From Anthopleura xanthogrammica (Eukaryota > Cnidaria > Anthozoa > Actiniaria > Actiniidae), in contig OZ025223.1 of NCBI GenBank assembly GCA_964019055.1, positions 6,636,263-6,700,262 of the forward strand: a DNA stretch of 64,000 nucleotides, in the 5' to 3' direction. The notes under the pieces are model-generated. The model saw nothing but the letters and a program-made list of their open reading frames with translations. It was not told where the DNA came from and made no database searches. Shown in pieces: positions 20,113-30,624 of this stretch. The translations under genes and the position numbers were made by a program. Positions within the stretch are counted from its first letter, which is position 1. Every line of letters starts with the position of its first letter.

Positions 20113-20708
20113 AAGAAATTTCATTTTACAAGATCCTAATACAAGATATTGTAAGATACAAGATATTGCTTATAAGATCTTAAAAGAATGTTATACTTAT
20201 AAGTCTTAATAAATCTTACTAAGATCTCATTATAAAGATTAATTCTTATAAGAAATTCCATTTTACAAAATTTTTACAATATCCTGTAAGATAAAATATA
20301 TTGTTTATAAGATCTTATAAGAATGTTATATATGGTCTTAATAAAATCTTACTAAGCTCTTAATTAATAAGATTCTTATAAGAAATTCCATTATACAAGA
20401 TTCTTACAAGATCCTGTAAGATAAAATATATTGTTCATATATAAGATCTTATAAGAATGTTAGTCTTTATAAAATCTTACTAAGATCTTAGTAAGATTCT
20501 TATAAGAAATTCCATTATACAACATTCTTACAAGATCCTGTAAGATACAAGATATTGTTTATAAGATCTTATAAGAAGGTTAGTCTTAATAAGATCTTAC
20601 TAAGATCTTATTAAGATTCTTATAAGAAATTCCATCTTACAAGATTCTTACAAGATCTTGTAAGATCTTGTAAGATCTTGTAAGATCTTGTAAGATCTTA
20701 ATAAGATT
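20113..20708. repeat. AT-rich tandem repeat, about 120-137 bp units
   Basis: Units begin with AAGAAATTYCAT at 20113, 20250, 20380, 20504 and 20624, giving four full copies of 137, 130, 124 and 120 bp and a partial fifth. Each unit holds self-complementary words such as AAGATCTT and CTTATAAG. The last unit ends in four to five tandem GTAAGATCTT decamers. Confidence 0.85.
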
Positions 20709-20837
20709 TCTACCTGGGTGACTATCTCTTGTCTAATAAGTCACTAATTAGTTACAATTTCTTGCTAACTATTTCACCTGTAGACTATAATATTATGTAT
20801 GCTAATTATTTCCTTATTGATTGATAATGCACACTAG

Positions 20838-21268
20838 GTCAAAGTGTATTGGGACTCAAAAGACCTGGGTGAAACTGTTGGCATGAAGGATGGTACATGG
20901 GAGTGATCAAGGAAGTAATAAACATAGAGGAACAACTCATAAAAATTGCATTTGTGGTAGAACCTGGAGAATTCTATGATGTGAATGTAAAAGAGCTCTT
21001 GGAGGAAGGAAGCATAAAGATGTATGATGGTGATGAAATAGACCAGTTTTATGAGATTGGTGCTAAAATCAAGGTAAAGTGGTCAAGAGAGGAAGTAGGA
21101 GAATCAAACTGGAGACCTGGATGGTATGTTGGTGAGGTACAAGACTCTGACATTGAAAATGATGAAATTGTTGTTCAGTTTGTGTCTGAGCCTGAAGTGA
21201 CATATACCTATGAAGTTACACCATGTGTTGCAGAAGGCACATTAAAAATGGTCAAAAGTATATTTTAA
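20838..21268 (+). pseudogene. double Tudor/SH3-like repeat relic
   Basis: After an acceptor-like CACTAG at 20837 the frame reads VKVYWDSKDLGET, and after a one-base shift near 20875 it continues as GWYMGVIKEV...FVVEP...LLEEGSIKM. A second copy follows: IKVKWSREEVGES...GWYVGEVQDS...FVSEP...VAEGTLKM. The two units are clearly tandem repeats of about 60 residues. Short beta-rich units with a GWY-x-(A/G)-xV core resemble Tudor/SH3-barrel chromatin readers, but the family name is uncertain. The frameshift and missing N-terminus make it a relic, possibly part of the neighbouring transposon. Confidence 0.45.
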
Positions 21269-22552
21269 CATTTTAAGATATTTCAATTAAATTGCACAAG
21301 CTATCAATACCGGTAGGCCCTTTGTGGTTAACGGCTGCTACTTTAAGGTAAAAAAATATCCTAGATAATAATGGGGCTTTATAATGGATACAGAATATAT
21401 TCATAAACATCATCTCATAAATTAAGTTGCAATATATTCATTTATATTTACCTTATTGGAATTATTTTTTGTGACATATAAAAATAAATTAACAGCAGGA
21501 ATTACTTAGAAATCTGTTATTTTCAGTATAATAAAACCTTTGGATTGATATAAATAGCTGGACCACGTCCTTTCATGCTCAAATAATCCTTTATATTTGA
21601 ATATTATATATTTCCAGGGGGGGTCAGAATCATCACCCCTCAATAGGGAGCACTCAAACTGATTTGTAAATCCAAGAGGGTCCAAAATTTAAAAAATCCT
21701 AAGGGATAACAACGCTAATGCCTCAATAGGTAGGGTGCGTATATAAAATGGAATGGCCCAATGTCTAAGGTTTCTAAGAAGCGCTTCCCTTTTCTAAACA
21801 AAGTTAGGAAACTTTGAACCCATAAAAGTCATTATTAAGACGTAATTGTGATGAAAATAAAAAACTCCCGGGTATCTAGTACTTCGAAAATAGTTCCCGG
21901 GTGCCGGGTATCTAGACACTTCGTATAAATTTAGCTTCGACTCACCTTGAAATCTGGTTGAATTCAAAAACGAAGCCCTCTCAAAGTTGAAAGCTGCTTT
22001 CATACTCTTGCAGTTATCAAATCCCGTTGTATTTCTCTTCTTTTCTTTTCTCTAAAGCCACGTTTCTCTCCTTCTGTACAATTTAACTCAGCTTCAAAAC
22101 TACAAATGTCTGTGCAAATATGCCACCAGCCCCGTCACAAACAATCACGGATTTCTCATAAAATTGCTGAAAAATACGCACAAAAATTATAGTTAACCTT
22201 TATAGATATCGTTTATGATATTAACGTTCGTCAGAATAAGCACTTACCCTCAAAATATGGGCAATTATTTCTCTAAATCTTTTCAAAGTACGGTACTCTG
22301 CAACTAACTGTGGACATGTGCCTTCCCTCTGGAGCAACCGTAACACTGAAGCATGATGGTATAGCTACCACAGGAAACCCAATATAAATAAAATGTTTTC
22401 AAGCGAACAACTCGGAAATCAAAAAAGTGTTCATAACTACAACTGGTCGGTAACTGGAATGGGCTCTCATATACGGCACTGCAAAAGGGGTTTCAAACTA
22501 GTCCTACAGTACAAGAGCTTCCACTAAAATACATTTTTTTGCGCGCCTTTCA
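21269..22552. other. intergenic, nothing recognised
   Basis: AT-rich, with a duplicated CCGGGTATCTAG word near 21868 and 21904. No gene or long inverted repeat was seen. Confidence 0.4.
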
Positions 22553-22828
22553 GCACAGGTAGCCCAAGCTGACATGGGCTTCTGTGGTGTCATAGGTGTC
22601 ATATTATAAGAAAATCTATGGGGACCCTTAAAAAACCTCAATAAAATCGTCAAAATGTGAAATAAAGTAAAGAAATCTTAGCTGACCTTTGAGAAGTAAT
22701 ACCTCTATCGCTCTACATGGTTAGACTTTGGATTCAGCCAGTTTTAGCGGGGTTTTTTTCTCCACTGTTGACAGTCCATTACATTTTCTCATATGACACC
22801 ACAAAAACCAAGCTTGGGCTACCTGTGC
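22553..22828. mobile_element. MITE, GCACAGGTAGCCC family, copy 1
   Basis: The ends GCACAGGTAGCCCAAGCT and AGCTTGGGCTACCTGTGC are exact inverted repeats of 18 bp. TTTCA flanks both sides (22548-22552 and 22829-22833), a 5-bp target duplication. No coding capacity. A second copy is at 36314-36533. Confidence 0.85.
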
Positions 22829-22833
22829 TTTCA

Positions 22834-23839
22834 ATTTGTTTTCTAAAATATAATTTCCCTGTGGTCGTAGACATGAGTTTTCATCCCCGCTAAAACCCTA
22901 ACTTGCAAACGAACAATGAATTTTATAGAAAAATTCATTGGATGACAAGGGAATTCTACGTTGAATTTCACGAGTAAAAACGATATCGCACGAGTTGCGA
23001 AGAGGTTTTTATAGCAAAATTCGCTTTTTAACAAAGTTAAATATTTCCATTTATATTCTTTGCAAACTAATCTTCTTTTTTTGATTGTTTTTTAATGCCA
23101 TACGTTAAGAAAATCAAGTGATAATAAGACAAAAGCTTTTTTTTGGTCCGGGATCCCTGATCTTTCATTGAATTCAACTTTGAAAACGTTGGATTCCGCG
23201 CCGTCACATATTCGTCATCTCGGACCAATCAGCGCGCGAGTTTATTTTGTGATATGGGATTCTATACGATATTCCGATAATCCGGAATATTCTCCGCTTA
23301 TCATGCACAAAGGTTTCAGTGATGGATAAGGTCAAAACAGTTGTCCAAAATAGGGACCCGAATTTATTGATTAAGTTGGTGGGTACCGGTAAATACCCAC
23401 TCCCCCCTCAGGGACCTGTTGAAATGCTCGATAATGGGTGACTATTTCTATCCATAAATACGTTGTTGAGCATACATGAAAACAGTCAGCACATTTTTTT
23501 CTGTGATTTGAGTTTTAGTTTTAATTTGGAAATATTTAAACACAAAATCCACTCCTCCCCCCTGAATCGGGTACCGTAAGATGACAATTATTTTGACTTT
23601 GTCCCTAAGAGGCCCCGTCCTAAGTTAAATTTATTCTTTTCTCCTGTCACAAGTAAGCATTATGCACAGAGCCTTACATTAAAATAACAAGCGTGACAAG
23701 CGAAGCATATCTCAGACAGGAAATGTGCTGTTAAAAGTGTCGGAGAGGCTTAAATGTCATTGCTATTATCCCTTTACTCTTCTAGTGTAATGTCGCAGCA
23801 AGTACATGGAAATTTGGTGGCTCGGAGTCTCTGCGTTGC
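22834..23839. other. intergenic, nothing recognised
   Basis: Contains a GC-rich patch near 23195-23240. No gene pattern. Confidence 0.35.
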
Positions 23840-24148
23840 TTAAAAATGGATGATGACACTATTAGACAAAATTATCGTCCCATCTCTTTGCTGTGTGTTC
23901 AAGCTAAAACTTTGGTTACTTCTAGCAACGAAGATAAAAGAGGACTGGAGGCGTGTTCTAAACCAAAAGTTCGTGGTTGGTTCGTGCTTTATCAACTTTC
24001 GCGACGAGCTAGGTCAGGTTTGGTGTACCTCAGAGCTCAGTCCTCGGTCCTACACTATTCTCACCATATTGTGATGACCTACCAGGACTACCAGACATGG
24101 CTGATGAAGGGAAATATGTATTGTGACGACAACACACCGTGAAGAACC
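23840..24148 (+). pseudogene. non-LTR reverse transcriptase fragment
   Basis: The first frame carries NYRPISLL. A second frame, about 180 bp on, reads FGVPQSSVLGPTLFS and ends near a degenerate YxxDD position (TGTGACGAC). These are RT motifs around the fingers and palm, with a large internal deletion and frameshifts. Confidence 0.55.
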
Positions 24149-24700
24149 CTGATGTAGTTGTTATAGCAACTAAATTCCCTCAAAGTTGTAAGACTCGTGT
24201 CAGAGGCCTCTTTCTAGCTTGGAATGAGTTGGTTCTATAAAAGTGCGAATTCTTGATTTTGTGACACCCAACCCCCCAACCCCCCCCCCCAATACTCAAA
24301 ATCCTGCCCCAGTGTGTCGTCATAATGTTCTGGTACGTCTCCAGATGTTTTGGTTTGGATGTAGATCATGAACTAAATTGAATGGGCCTACAACGTCACT
24401 AAACAAAACGCTTACATCAAAGATAAAATCTGCTAAAATTGCTACAATTCTTGCCCATCCAGGCGAAAGTGGACTTTTACTTCAAGGTGATTCGATCAAC
24501 CATCTGTCACTTATTGTCTCTTGCTCTGGGGTTCCTGTGGTAAGACGCTAATGGATGTTGGGTATATTTGGAAAAGACAACAGATGATTTTGCCGATCCC
24601 CCCCCCCCCCCCCCCATATATAAATGAAAGCCCCCTTAATGTGCGTATGGATGTATGGACTCACAAATGAATCCCACAAGATAGTGACCGTGACCCTTAC
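24149..24700. other. intergenic with MITE relic
   Basis: Contains poly-C runs at about 24280-24290 and 24599-24615. The piece 24566-24640 (GGAAAAGACAACAGAT, ATAAATGAAAGCCCCC) matches the right end of the element at 62510-62779. Confidence 0.45.
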
Positions 24701-24778
24701 CTTCAAAGTGTTTATCGCGTGACCTGCAAAAGTTGATTTGCCGCAATTTGCATTAGCGATTAAATACAAAGCGTCCAT
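24701..24778 (-). CDS. candidate first coding exon of an unknown gene
   Basis: On the minus strand an ATG at 24778 opens 26 codons ending exactly at AAG|GTAAGG (donor at 24700-24695). The short peptide includes NANCGKSTFAG, which resembles a P-loop GKST, but is too short to assign. The following exons were not recognised. Confidence 0.25.
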
Positions 24779-26157
24779 TCTAAACTTCAGGGTACGAAAT
24801 CACTGCTTCCCACGACCCTTTACATGTTTTTAATGACAGGATCATCACGATCGAATATCAAATATGTATTCTTAGTGATCTCCATATCAACGATAGATTT
24901 GGAGTTGAAAGTTTCGCTGATAAGTTGAAGAGCATTAAAAACGATTTCAGATCAGCCTGATAACGGCTTCGTTGAACTTCGTTGTGTGAGGTAAGTTAAA
25001 TCTTATTGAAGTTTTCATTTAACTTGTTGTTTTGACATCAAACGTCAAGGCCACCTGTGATAAATGATGAAAATTAGTCGTCTGACCATCTAAACTATAT
25101 CGTATGTCGATACCAGTCTTTCAGAATACTGAAAACACAACTCATTTCACTTCATATTACTTTCTAAGCGGTGACCCGAAGTTGGATCGCGGCTATAGGC
25201 CCTAAAAGTCTAATCCTAAGGTACTAGGATACGTAATATGACTGTTTTCTCTAAAAACAACATTTTTTGGCATTTTTGCAAGCTTGGAATGCTATCTTTT
25301 AAATGTTTATGGAAAAGTTTTGTCAAATATTGATTGTATAACACAATGTTTACCTCGGAGCGCCAAAACTAATACTGTTTAAATAATACTTCGAAAGAAT
25401 GATGTAACACTGATTCCTAAAATATATGTCAACAGTTCTCGTCGGCAAATCGTTAAGTCAACAATGTTGAGGTCATTTGTTGTCAGTAGACGACCAGGAT
25501 GAATCTACCAGCTGCTATTGAAGAAGTAAAAAACTTCCTTGCTGCGCTGTGTGCAGTTATGAAGCACACAGGGCTAGGGATTGGCAGAACATAAGAGAAG
25601 TGTTAGGAGAAGTACGACGTGTATCGGAGTGCTTCTCAACACCTCTCGAGTGTTCTGCCAGTCCCCAAGTGCTTTATAACTGCACATAGCAAGTTTTTTT
25701 TAATTTCTTTTATAAAATACAAATGCGCGCGTGTACTTTGTGCTCTTATAATGCACGTGCCATCAACCAATCAGAAAGCGAGATTTATAAAAGTTATTTT
25801 ATAATTCATATTAGAGCACTGTTGTGAACGCTCAAAATCTGATACTTATTTTCGAAGTCCTCTACGCATGTTCAGTCCCTCACGGCGAGCTGAGGGACCA
25901 GTCATTATTTACAGGGAGGGGGCTGTTTTTACGAAAATTTTTGCAAGTGAAAATCAAAATGCACCAGCCCTCCCTAAGCAACTAGAACATTATATTCGCG
26001 TCTTATATCACTATTCACCGCAGAGAAAGAAAGAAGCTTAAAGAGTACTAAAAGAAGTGCAATACCAATTATCATGATACGTTTGCTTAATTTTCATTGC
26101 AGATAAAGTCATTGGATTTCTTTATGTTCCTTTAAGCTGTAAGCTAAGTAAGGTTTC
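24779..26157. other. intergenic with one foldback
   Basis: No gene recognised. A foldback of about 170 bp lies at 25528-25699, whose arms share TGTGCAGTTAT.AAGCAC and GGCAGAACA. Confidence 0.45.
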
Positions 26158-26445
26158 GCTTAGAGTGGTTTTCGTATGAGTGGGAAACGGTACGGCAGAT
26201 TCGTGGACGTACTGTAGCCGTACCGTACATTAACTTACCGTATAGCTACGCTTTGTGATTGGATGAATTACTATTACTGTGTTACAGCATGTCGTGCTGG
26301 CACGTGCTGTAAGTCAGTATACGTACCGTATGTTTCCCACTCATGCGAGAATCATTCTTATGGGAAGCCATTTCAATGTTACGGCATATCGTACCGTGCA
26401 CGTGCTGTTGAAGTCAGTACCGTATGTTTCCCGCTCTAAGCTCAA
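26158..26445. repeat. foldback repeat built from GTACCGT words
   Basis: The ends CTTAGAGTGG/CCGCTCTAAGC and internal GAGTGGGAAAC/GTTTCCCACTC pairs are inverted. Multiple TACCGTA/TACGGTA words occur between. Looks like nested MITE sequence. Confidence 0.5.
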
Positions 26446-26925
26446 AATCTAGTATTAAACTTGAAAGAGATGTAGTAAAGAGATAATAGTAGATATTTGT
26501 AGAAATAACAAAAATAAACATTTCTTATCTACCAGATATTTCATTTGGTCGACTACAGTTCATATCATCAGTGAGCCAGCTTGAGTTGAGAAGTCAGGCT
26601 CTCCTTGGAACAATAACAATAAATAGCTATATTAGAAGTAAGATAATCTTTCCTTAATGTTTTTATAACTGCGGATTCCGCGGTTGGTTTACGCCTCTCA
26701 GTAGTTGTGGTGGTGTAGTCTTTCAGGACATTCCTCTTGAATTTCAAACTGAATGAACGACAAAAAATAGATACAGTGAAAAGGTTTTCAAAAAAATTAG
26801 TAGTTAGGATGAAAGCATAGTATTTCCGTGGATTTTATGCACGAGTTTTTAGATTTATGGATTCGAAGTTTTATAGAGTGCAAACACTATACCTATGAAG
26901 CAATATGAGGTATATTATATATTTA
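26446..26925. other. intergenic, nothing recognised
   Basis: AT-rich DNA without coding pattern. Confidence 0.35.
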
Positions 26926-27795
26926 GCCATTGCCAGAAATATTGGACATTGTCAGCGGTGTTACGCATGAATGAAAATGAAGTGGTTTTCTAGAGGAAAA
27001 ATATAACTACATGGTTTCCAAGCACATATTTATATTCAACTATGATGTTAGTAAAACAATTCTTACCAAAAAATAGTTACTTGACAATTAAAAGAACAAC
27101 TATTATTTTTCTGTTGATAAGCCTCACCACAGGAAGCCCATGAAGGACAAGAAACAAGTTTCAAATGTAAATCGTTACTTTAAGCTTCCTTTTTGTATCT
27201 CAGCAGTCAATAGGAGCTTGTAAAAACAAAATGGCGATATTTAGGGGGTTTTGAAGCTGTTTGGAGCAGTTCTCTGGTTTCTTGTCATTTTTAACTGAAA
27301 ACTACGAGCTAACAACGCGTCGAATCGCTTAAAATTTAACCTAACTTCAAGCTTCTTGGGAACCTACATTCTAAAGGCATGCTGTCTATTTTGAGCGGTT
27401 TTGGATTTATTAAACACCCGTTTGGTGATATCGAGGTGGAGCTCTTTTACTTTTAAATTTTTTCGAGTTCAAATAAGACGATTTTGGGGTCAAGTGTGGC
27501 CAGATTTATAGACGATGTATGGAATCTAGAGCTTTCGAAGCCTTTCGAAGGCAAGTAGTCCGGGAACCAATATGTCGCATGATTCAGTGATCATTTTAGG
27601 CTTATTTAGTAGCTTGTAGGGTGGGTTGTTTGTCGCGATGTGGAGCTCAGAGTAAATAAAACCCTATTCGCCGTAAATAGAGGAAGCTCTATATTCCCCA
27701 TACATTTCCTATAAGACTCGGCGGCTATTTTGTAAGCTGAAACGCATCATTGCGCATGTATGAGCAGGCTCATGTCCCATATTTCTGGCAATGAC
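26926..27795. mobile_element. 870-bp non-autonomous DNA element, copy 1
   Basis: The ends CCATTGCCAGAAATAT and ATATTTCTGGCAATGA form TIRs of about 20 bp, flanked by TA. It is nearly identical to 40583-41453, differing by a few substitutions and a 2-bp indel (TCTCTGG versus TCTCTGTGG). No open frame of note. Confidence 0.88.
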
Positions 27796-28005
27796 TACCT
27801 TTCAAAGTATCCGCTTCAAAAGCTCTACGCCTCTTACGTGACATCAAAGCAGCTCGATTTAAAGGACAAAACAAAAGGGTTTCAATCTCAAAAAACTTAG
27901 AAGTCTATTGCGATTTCCTATATACAAACTGCATTCCGAAGTGCTGCAAGGGGTCTATTTCGCATACACATGAAAATGTCGGCTTTTTTTTAGCCAGGAG
28001 TAGCT

Positions 28006-28263
28006 TCATTTTAAGACCTTACCTACCTCTGAACTTTCGCAATCATCTTCTTTAGAGCTTTTCCTGAGCAATTTTGTCAGCTGATCGATGTATTGGCATG
28101 CTTGGTTCAATGTCCAAATTTTTGATGCATCGCTGTCGATTCTTAGGACTCTTTTCAAGTCACCAAAACCTTCGTTGAGCCTTTTAACTCTTTTCCTTTG
28201 TAGGAAATTCGCTTTGACTTTGTCTTTCATTCTCCTTATTTCTGCTGATTTTATTACAGGACA
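28006..28263 (-). CDS. bHLH-like domain exon with atypical basic region
   Basis: On the minus strand the residues VKANFLQRKRVKRLNEGF form a basic region plus helix 1. KRVLRIDSDASKIWTLNQAC forms the loop and TLNQACQYIDQLTKLLRKS forms helix 2, giving a compact bHLH of about 55 residues. ANxxERxR of Atonal/Neurogenin/Twist-like proteins is here ANFLQRKR, so the DNA-contacting Glu is Gln. A TTTTCAG acceptor just before 28263 and donor-like GTAGGT/GTAAGG at 28026 and 28022 suggest one internal exon. The ATG at 28230 is an alternative start. Subfamily and E-box binding cannot be told from this. Confidence 0.5.
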   Translation of the reverse strand, partial: CPVIKSAEIRRMKDKVKANFLQRKRVKRLNEGFGDLKRVLRIDSDASKIWTLNQACQYIDQLTKLLRKSSKEDDCESSEVGKVLK

Positions 28264-29105
28264 CTGAAAACGAGCTATGAAGCTTTTGCTTGAAAGTTTG
28301 CTATCTCTCTGAGTCTCTCTATGTATGTGGTTTGTTTCTAGGCCGAGTTAGTTGCATGTCATTCAAAGCTGGCCTATCACCGCAATAAAAGGCCCGATTC
28401 ATTTCCAAAGGCTGAGAATCAGTGAAAGAAATGAGCTAAAATGACAGATACAGTAATAATGATAATACTGATAACAAGGAATCTAAAAAGGAAAATGGAT
28501 GCCAGTATAAATACACGTCAATCATATCGTCCTAAGTTTACATCAATTTTAACTTTGATGTTTGAGATGATGCCGTAAAAATCCACTCCCGGCCCAAAAA
28601 CTTCGACCCCACATCAGTAGTTTGGTGCTAAAATATCCATCTTGCAGATTTATTTAGAATTTTACTTATTTACTTACTGCCTTAATGCCTAGCTGGCATG
28701 TAGGGCAGCAACAAAGGATGACATAGTATTTTATTTAGAATCTTAGATCCGAGAGAAAAATCAGTTTTAAGATTGCATTTCTTCTTTTTCATATTCCATC
28801 CATCTTTTCATGCTGTATTCAGTTCAGTTTTTAGCCGGGCAATCCGTCACATAACCTCGAATGGGATCTGCGATATTTTACAGTAACTGACTATATGACA
28901 GTCAACTGAACACTGAACAAAATGAAAACAACGTGCCCTTTATTCTCCTTTCATTTAGAAACAAAGGCACCGCGAAGGCGGGGGAGAGTGGGGGGGGGGG
29001 GGGGGGGGGGTGCTTAGCCCACACATTTTTTTGCCAAAAATAATTCAGTCATAAGTTGTCTAAAGCTTCGACATATTACTTAAATGCAATGAATGTTGCA
29101 ATACT
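28264..29105. other. intergenic or intronic
   Basis: No gene recognised; poly-G run at about 28991-29010. If the bHLH exon belongs to a larger minus-strand gene, this is intron. Confidence 0.35.
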
Positions 29106-29447
29106 CCAGCTTCACATTCGGTGGAAACCGCTGTTTTTAAAGAACACAGACTCGTTTGCACAGGCTTAGCCTCGTTTATAAGTCATCTATTCAAATACAC
29201 CATTAAAAGTCCGTGGGATTGGTATTATTCAACTTGCACATTCTTTACACTACAGTTGGCTGTTGCTAATGATTTGCAAAAGTCAACCGTAATGTAAAGA
29301 ATGTGTAAGTTGAACAATGCCAATGTTTTGAAATCCCACGGACTTTTAATAACGTCGTTGAATAGCTGACTTATAAACGAGGCTAAGCCTGTACAAATGA
29401 GTCTGTGGTCTTCAAAAACAGCGGTTTCCATCGAATGTGAAACTGGT
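29106..29447. repeat. 342-bp foldback element
   Basis: The left half pairs with the right half over about 150 bp per arm. Shared words include TTCACATTCG, AAACCGCTGTTTTT, GAACACAGACTC (imperfect) and AAAGTCCGTGGGATT. Almost no loop. A related, more degenerate element is at 48778-49049. Confidence 0.8.
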
Positions 29448-29969
29448 GTATTGTCCCTCAAAAACCTCTAAACTATGCCCCGCCGTCCCTAAAACAACAG
29501 GGAAAGAGAGCTTAGATTAGCAATCCTAGTCAGACTTTTTGTCGTGGGAAATATATTCAACTTCAACTCAATTTAAATTGCATTTTGTACGGATATGTTT
29601 ACTTTACTACTACTTGTTTGGATTGTGGATATCAAACACGCATGAGGTTATGAAGGTTATTCAGGATATCAAAACTGAAGAGATAACTCTTTGAAGGTCG
29701 ACTAGGTTAAGATTAAGAAGGTATTAGCGAAGACTTGTCTTCAGGAAATGGCCATTTCCTAAAATACTTAAACGATCTTCGCATACTGGTAAAAACACAG
29801 GGAGCCCAGCGGATCCGGGACGTGAGTTTGAGTAGTGCAAAGTATCGAACAAAGACAAGATCAAAAAAAATCACTGAGGAAGACTCTGGTTAAGTTGAAA
29901 TTAAACCTCTGAGATAAAAACTATTTTTCATGTAAGTCAGAGACAACCTTTACTCAAGTATGACCTTAC
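29448..29969. other. non-coding, nothing recognised
   Basis: No gene pattern on either strand. Confidence 0.35.
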
Positions 29970-30054
29970 CTGGCTGTAATTTTAGAATCTTCAAAAGACA
30001 AGATCTCCCCGATGATTTTGTAATCAGAGAGCGGATTAAAGGTGACCCCCTCAT
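29970..30054 (-). CDS. unassigned internal exon
   Basis: On the minus strand, acceptor TTACTAG (30058-30055) and donor GTAAGG (29969-29964) bound an 85-bp open segment reading EGVTFNPLSDYKIIGEILS. The splice signals and codon pattern look real. It probably belongs with the exon at about 30065-30268. I do not recognise the protein. Confidence 0.4.
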
Positions 30055-30064
30055 CTAGTAACAG

Positions 30065-30268
30065 TTAGTAACAGTCAAATAGAGACACTATATCTCTGTT
30101 ACACTGAGGCTGATTGCCGCAACCAAGACTCTCCCGCGTGTCATCCAATAAAGGCACAGATAACCCATTCACCACTTTCACATCCACATAATGTTTTGCT
30201 TCAGGACTCTCGAACCAAAACCACAAACCAAGAATCTTATTCTCAACCCTTACAAAATAACACAAGGT
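30065..30268 (-). CDS. unassigned exon with ILGLWFW motif
   Basis: A CTATTTCAG acceptor ends at 30269 on the minus strand. The frame then reads LCYFVRVENKILGLWFWFES and stays open to a stop at about 30065; the true donor is not certain. The pattern L-Y--R----I-G-WF is loosely like the EVH1 domain of DCP1, but not enough to name it. It lies within 200 bp of the FAAP100 homolog start on the opposite strand. Confidence 0.35.
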   Translation of the reverse strand, partial: TLCYFVRVENKILGLWFWFESPEAKHYVDVKVVNGLSVPLLDDTRESLGCGNQPQCNRDIVSLFDCY

Positions 30269-30462
30269 CTGAAATAGGAAAACATTACGCTCACTTATAA
30301 CTACTATTCTTTATATATATTTATGTTTGAAAACTCTTCTTGATACGCAAATGTTGAAGAGTAATAAAATAGATGTAAAGTTACTGTCGGATGTGTCATG
30401 GGCTACCTGTGTGCTGCTTTGACAACCGGAGCGACGCTGGAGCTGTATCATGGGAAATTTTA

Positions 30463-30624
30463 ATGGCGGACGAGTTTGAAGTTAAAACTCTTGCATGCTT
30501 TTCTCGCGTTCATCTCTTTTCTCGCTGCCTAATACATGCAACCTTAACTAGAAAGGAAAAGGAAATAGTGTTTCTCACCAAAGGGGACAGATTTTTATAT
30601 GTTATCGAAAATGGCAGACATACG
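30463..30624 (+). CDS. FAAP100: FAAP100 homolog exon 1
   Basis: ATG at 30463 (G at +4), 54 codons ending at ACG|GTAAGT. An upstream in-frame ATG at 30391 exists; the downstream one gives a normal N-terminus (MADEFEVKTLACFSRV). Confidence 0.75.

Noticed and set aside
20113..20708. CRISPR-like array
   Set aside because: Repeats are long, AT-rich, diverged and directly abutting without spacers, in eukaryotic DNA; it is a satellite.
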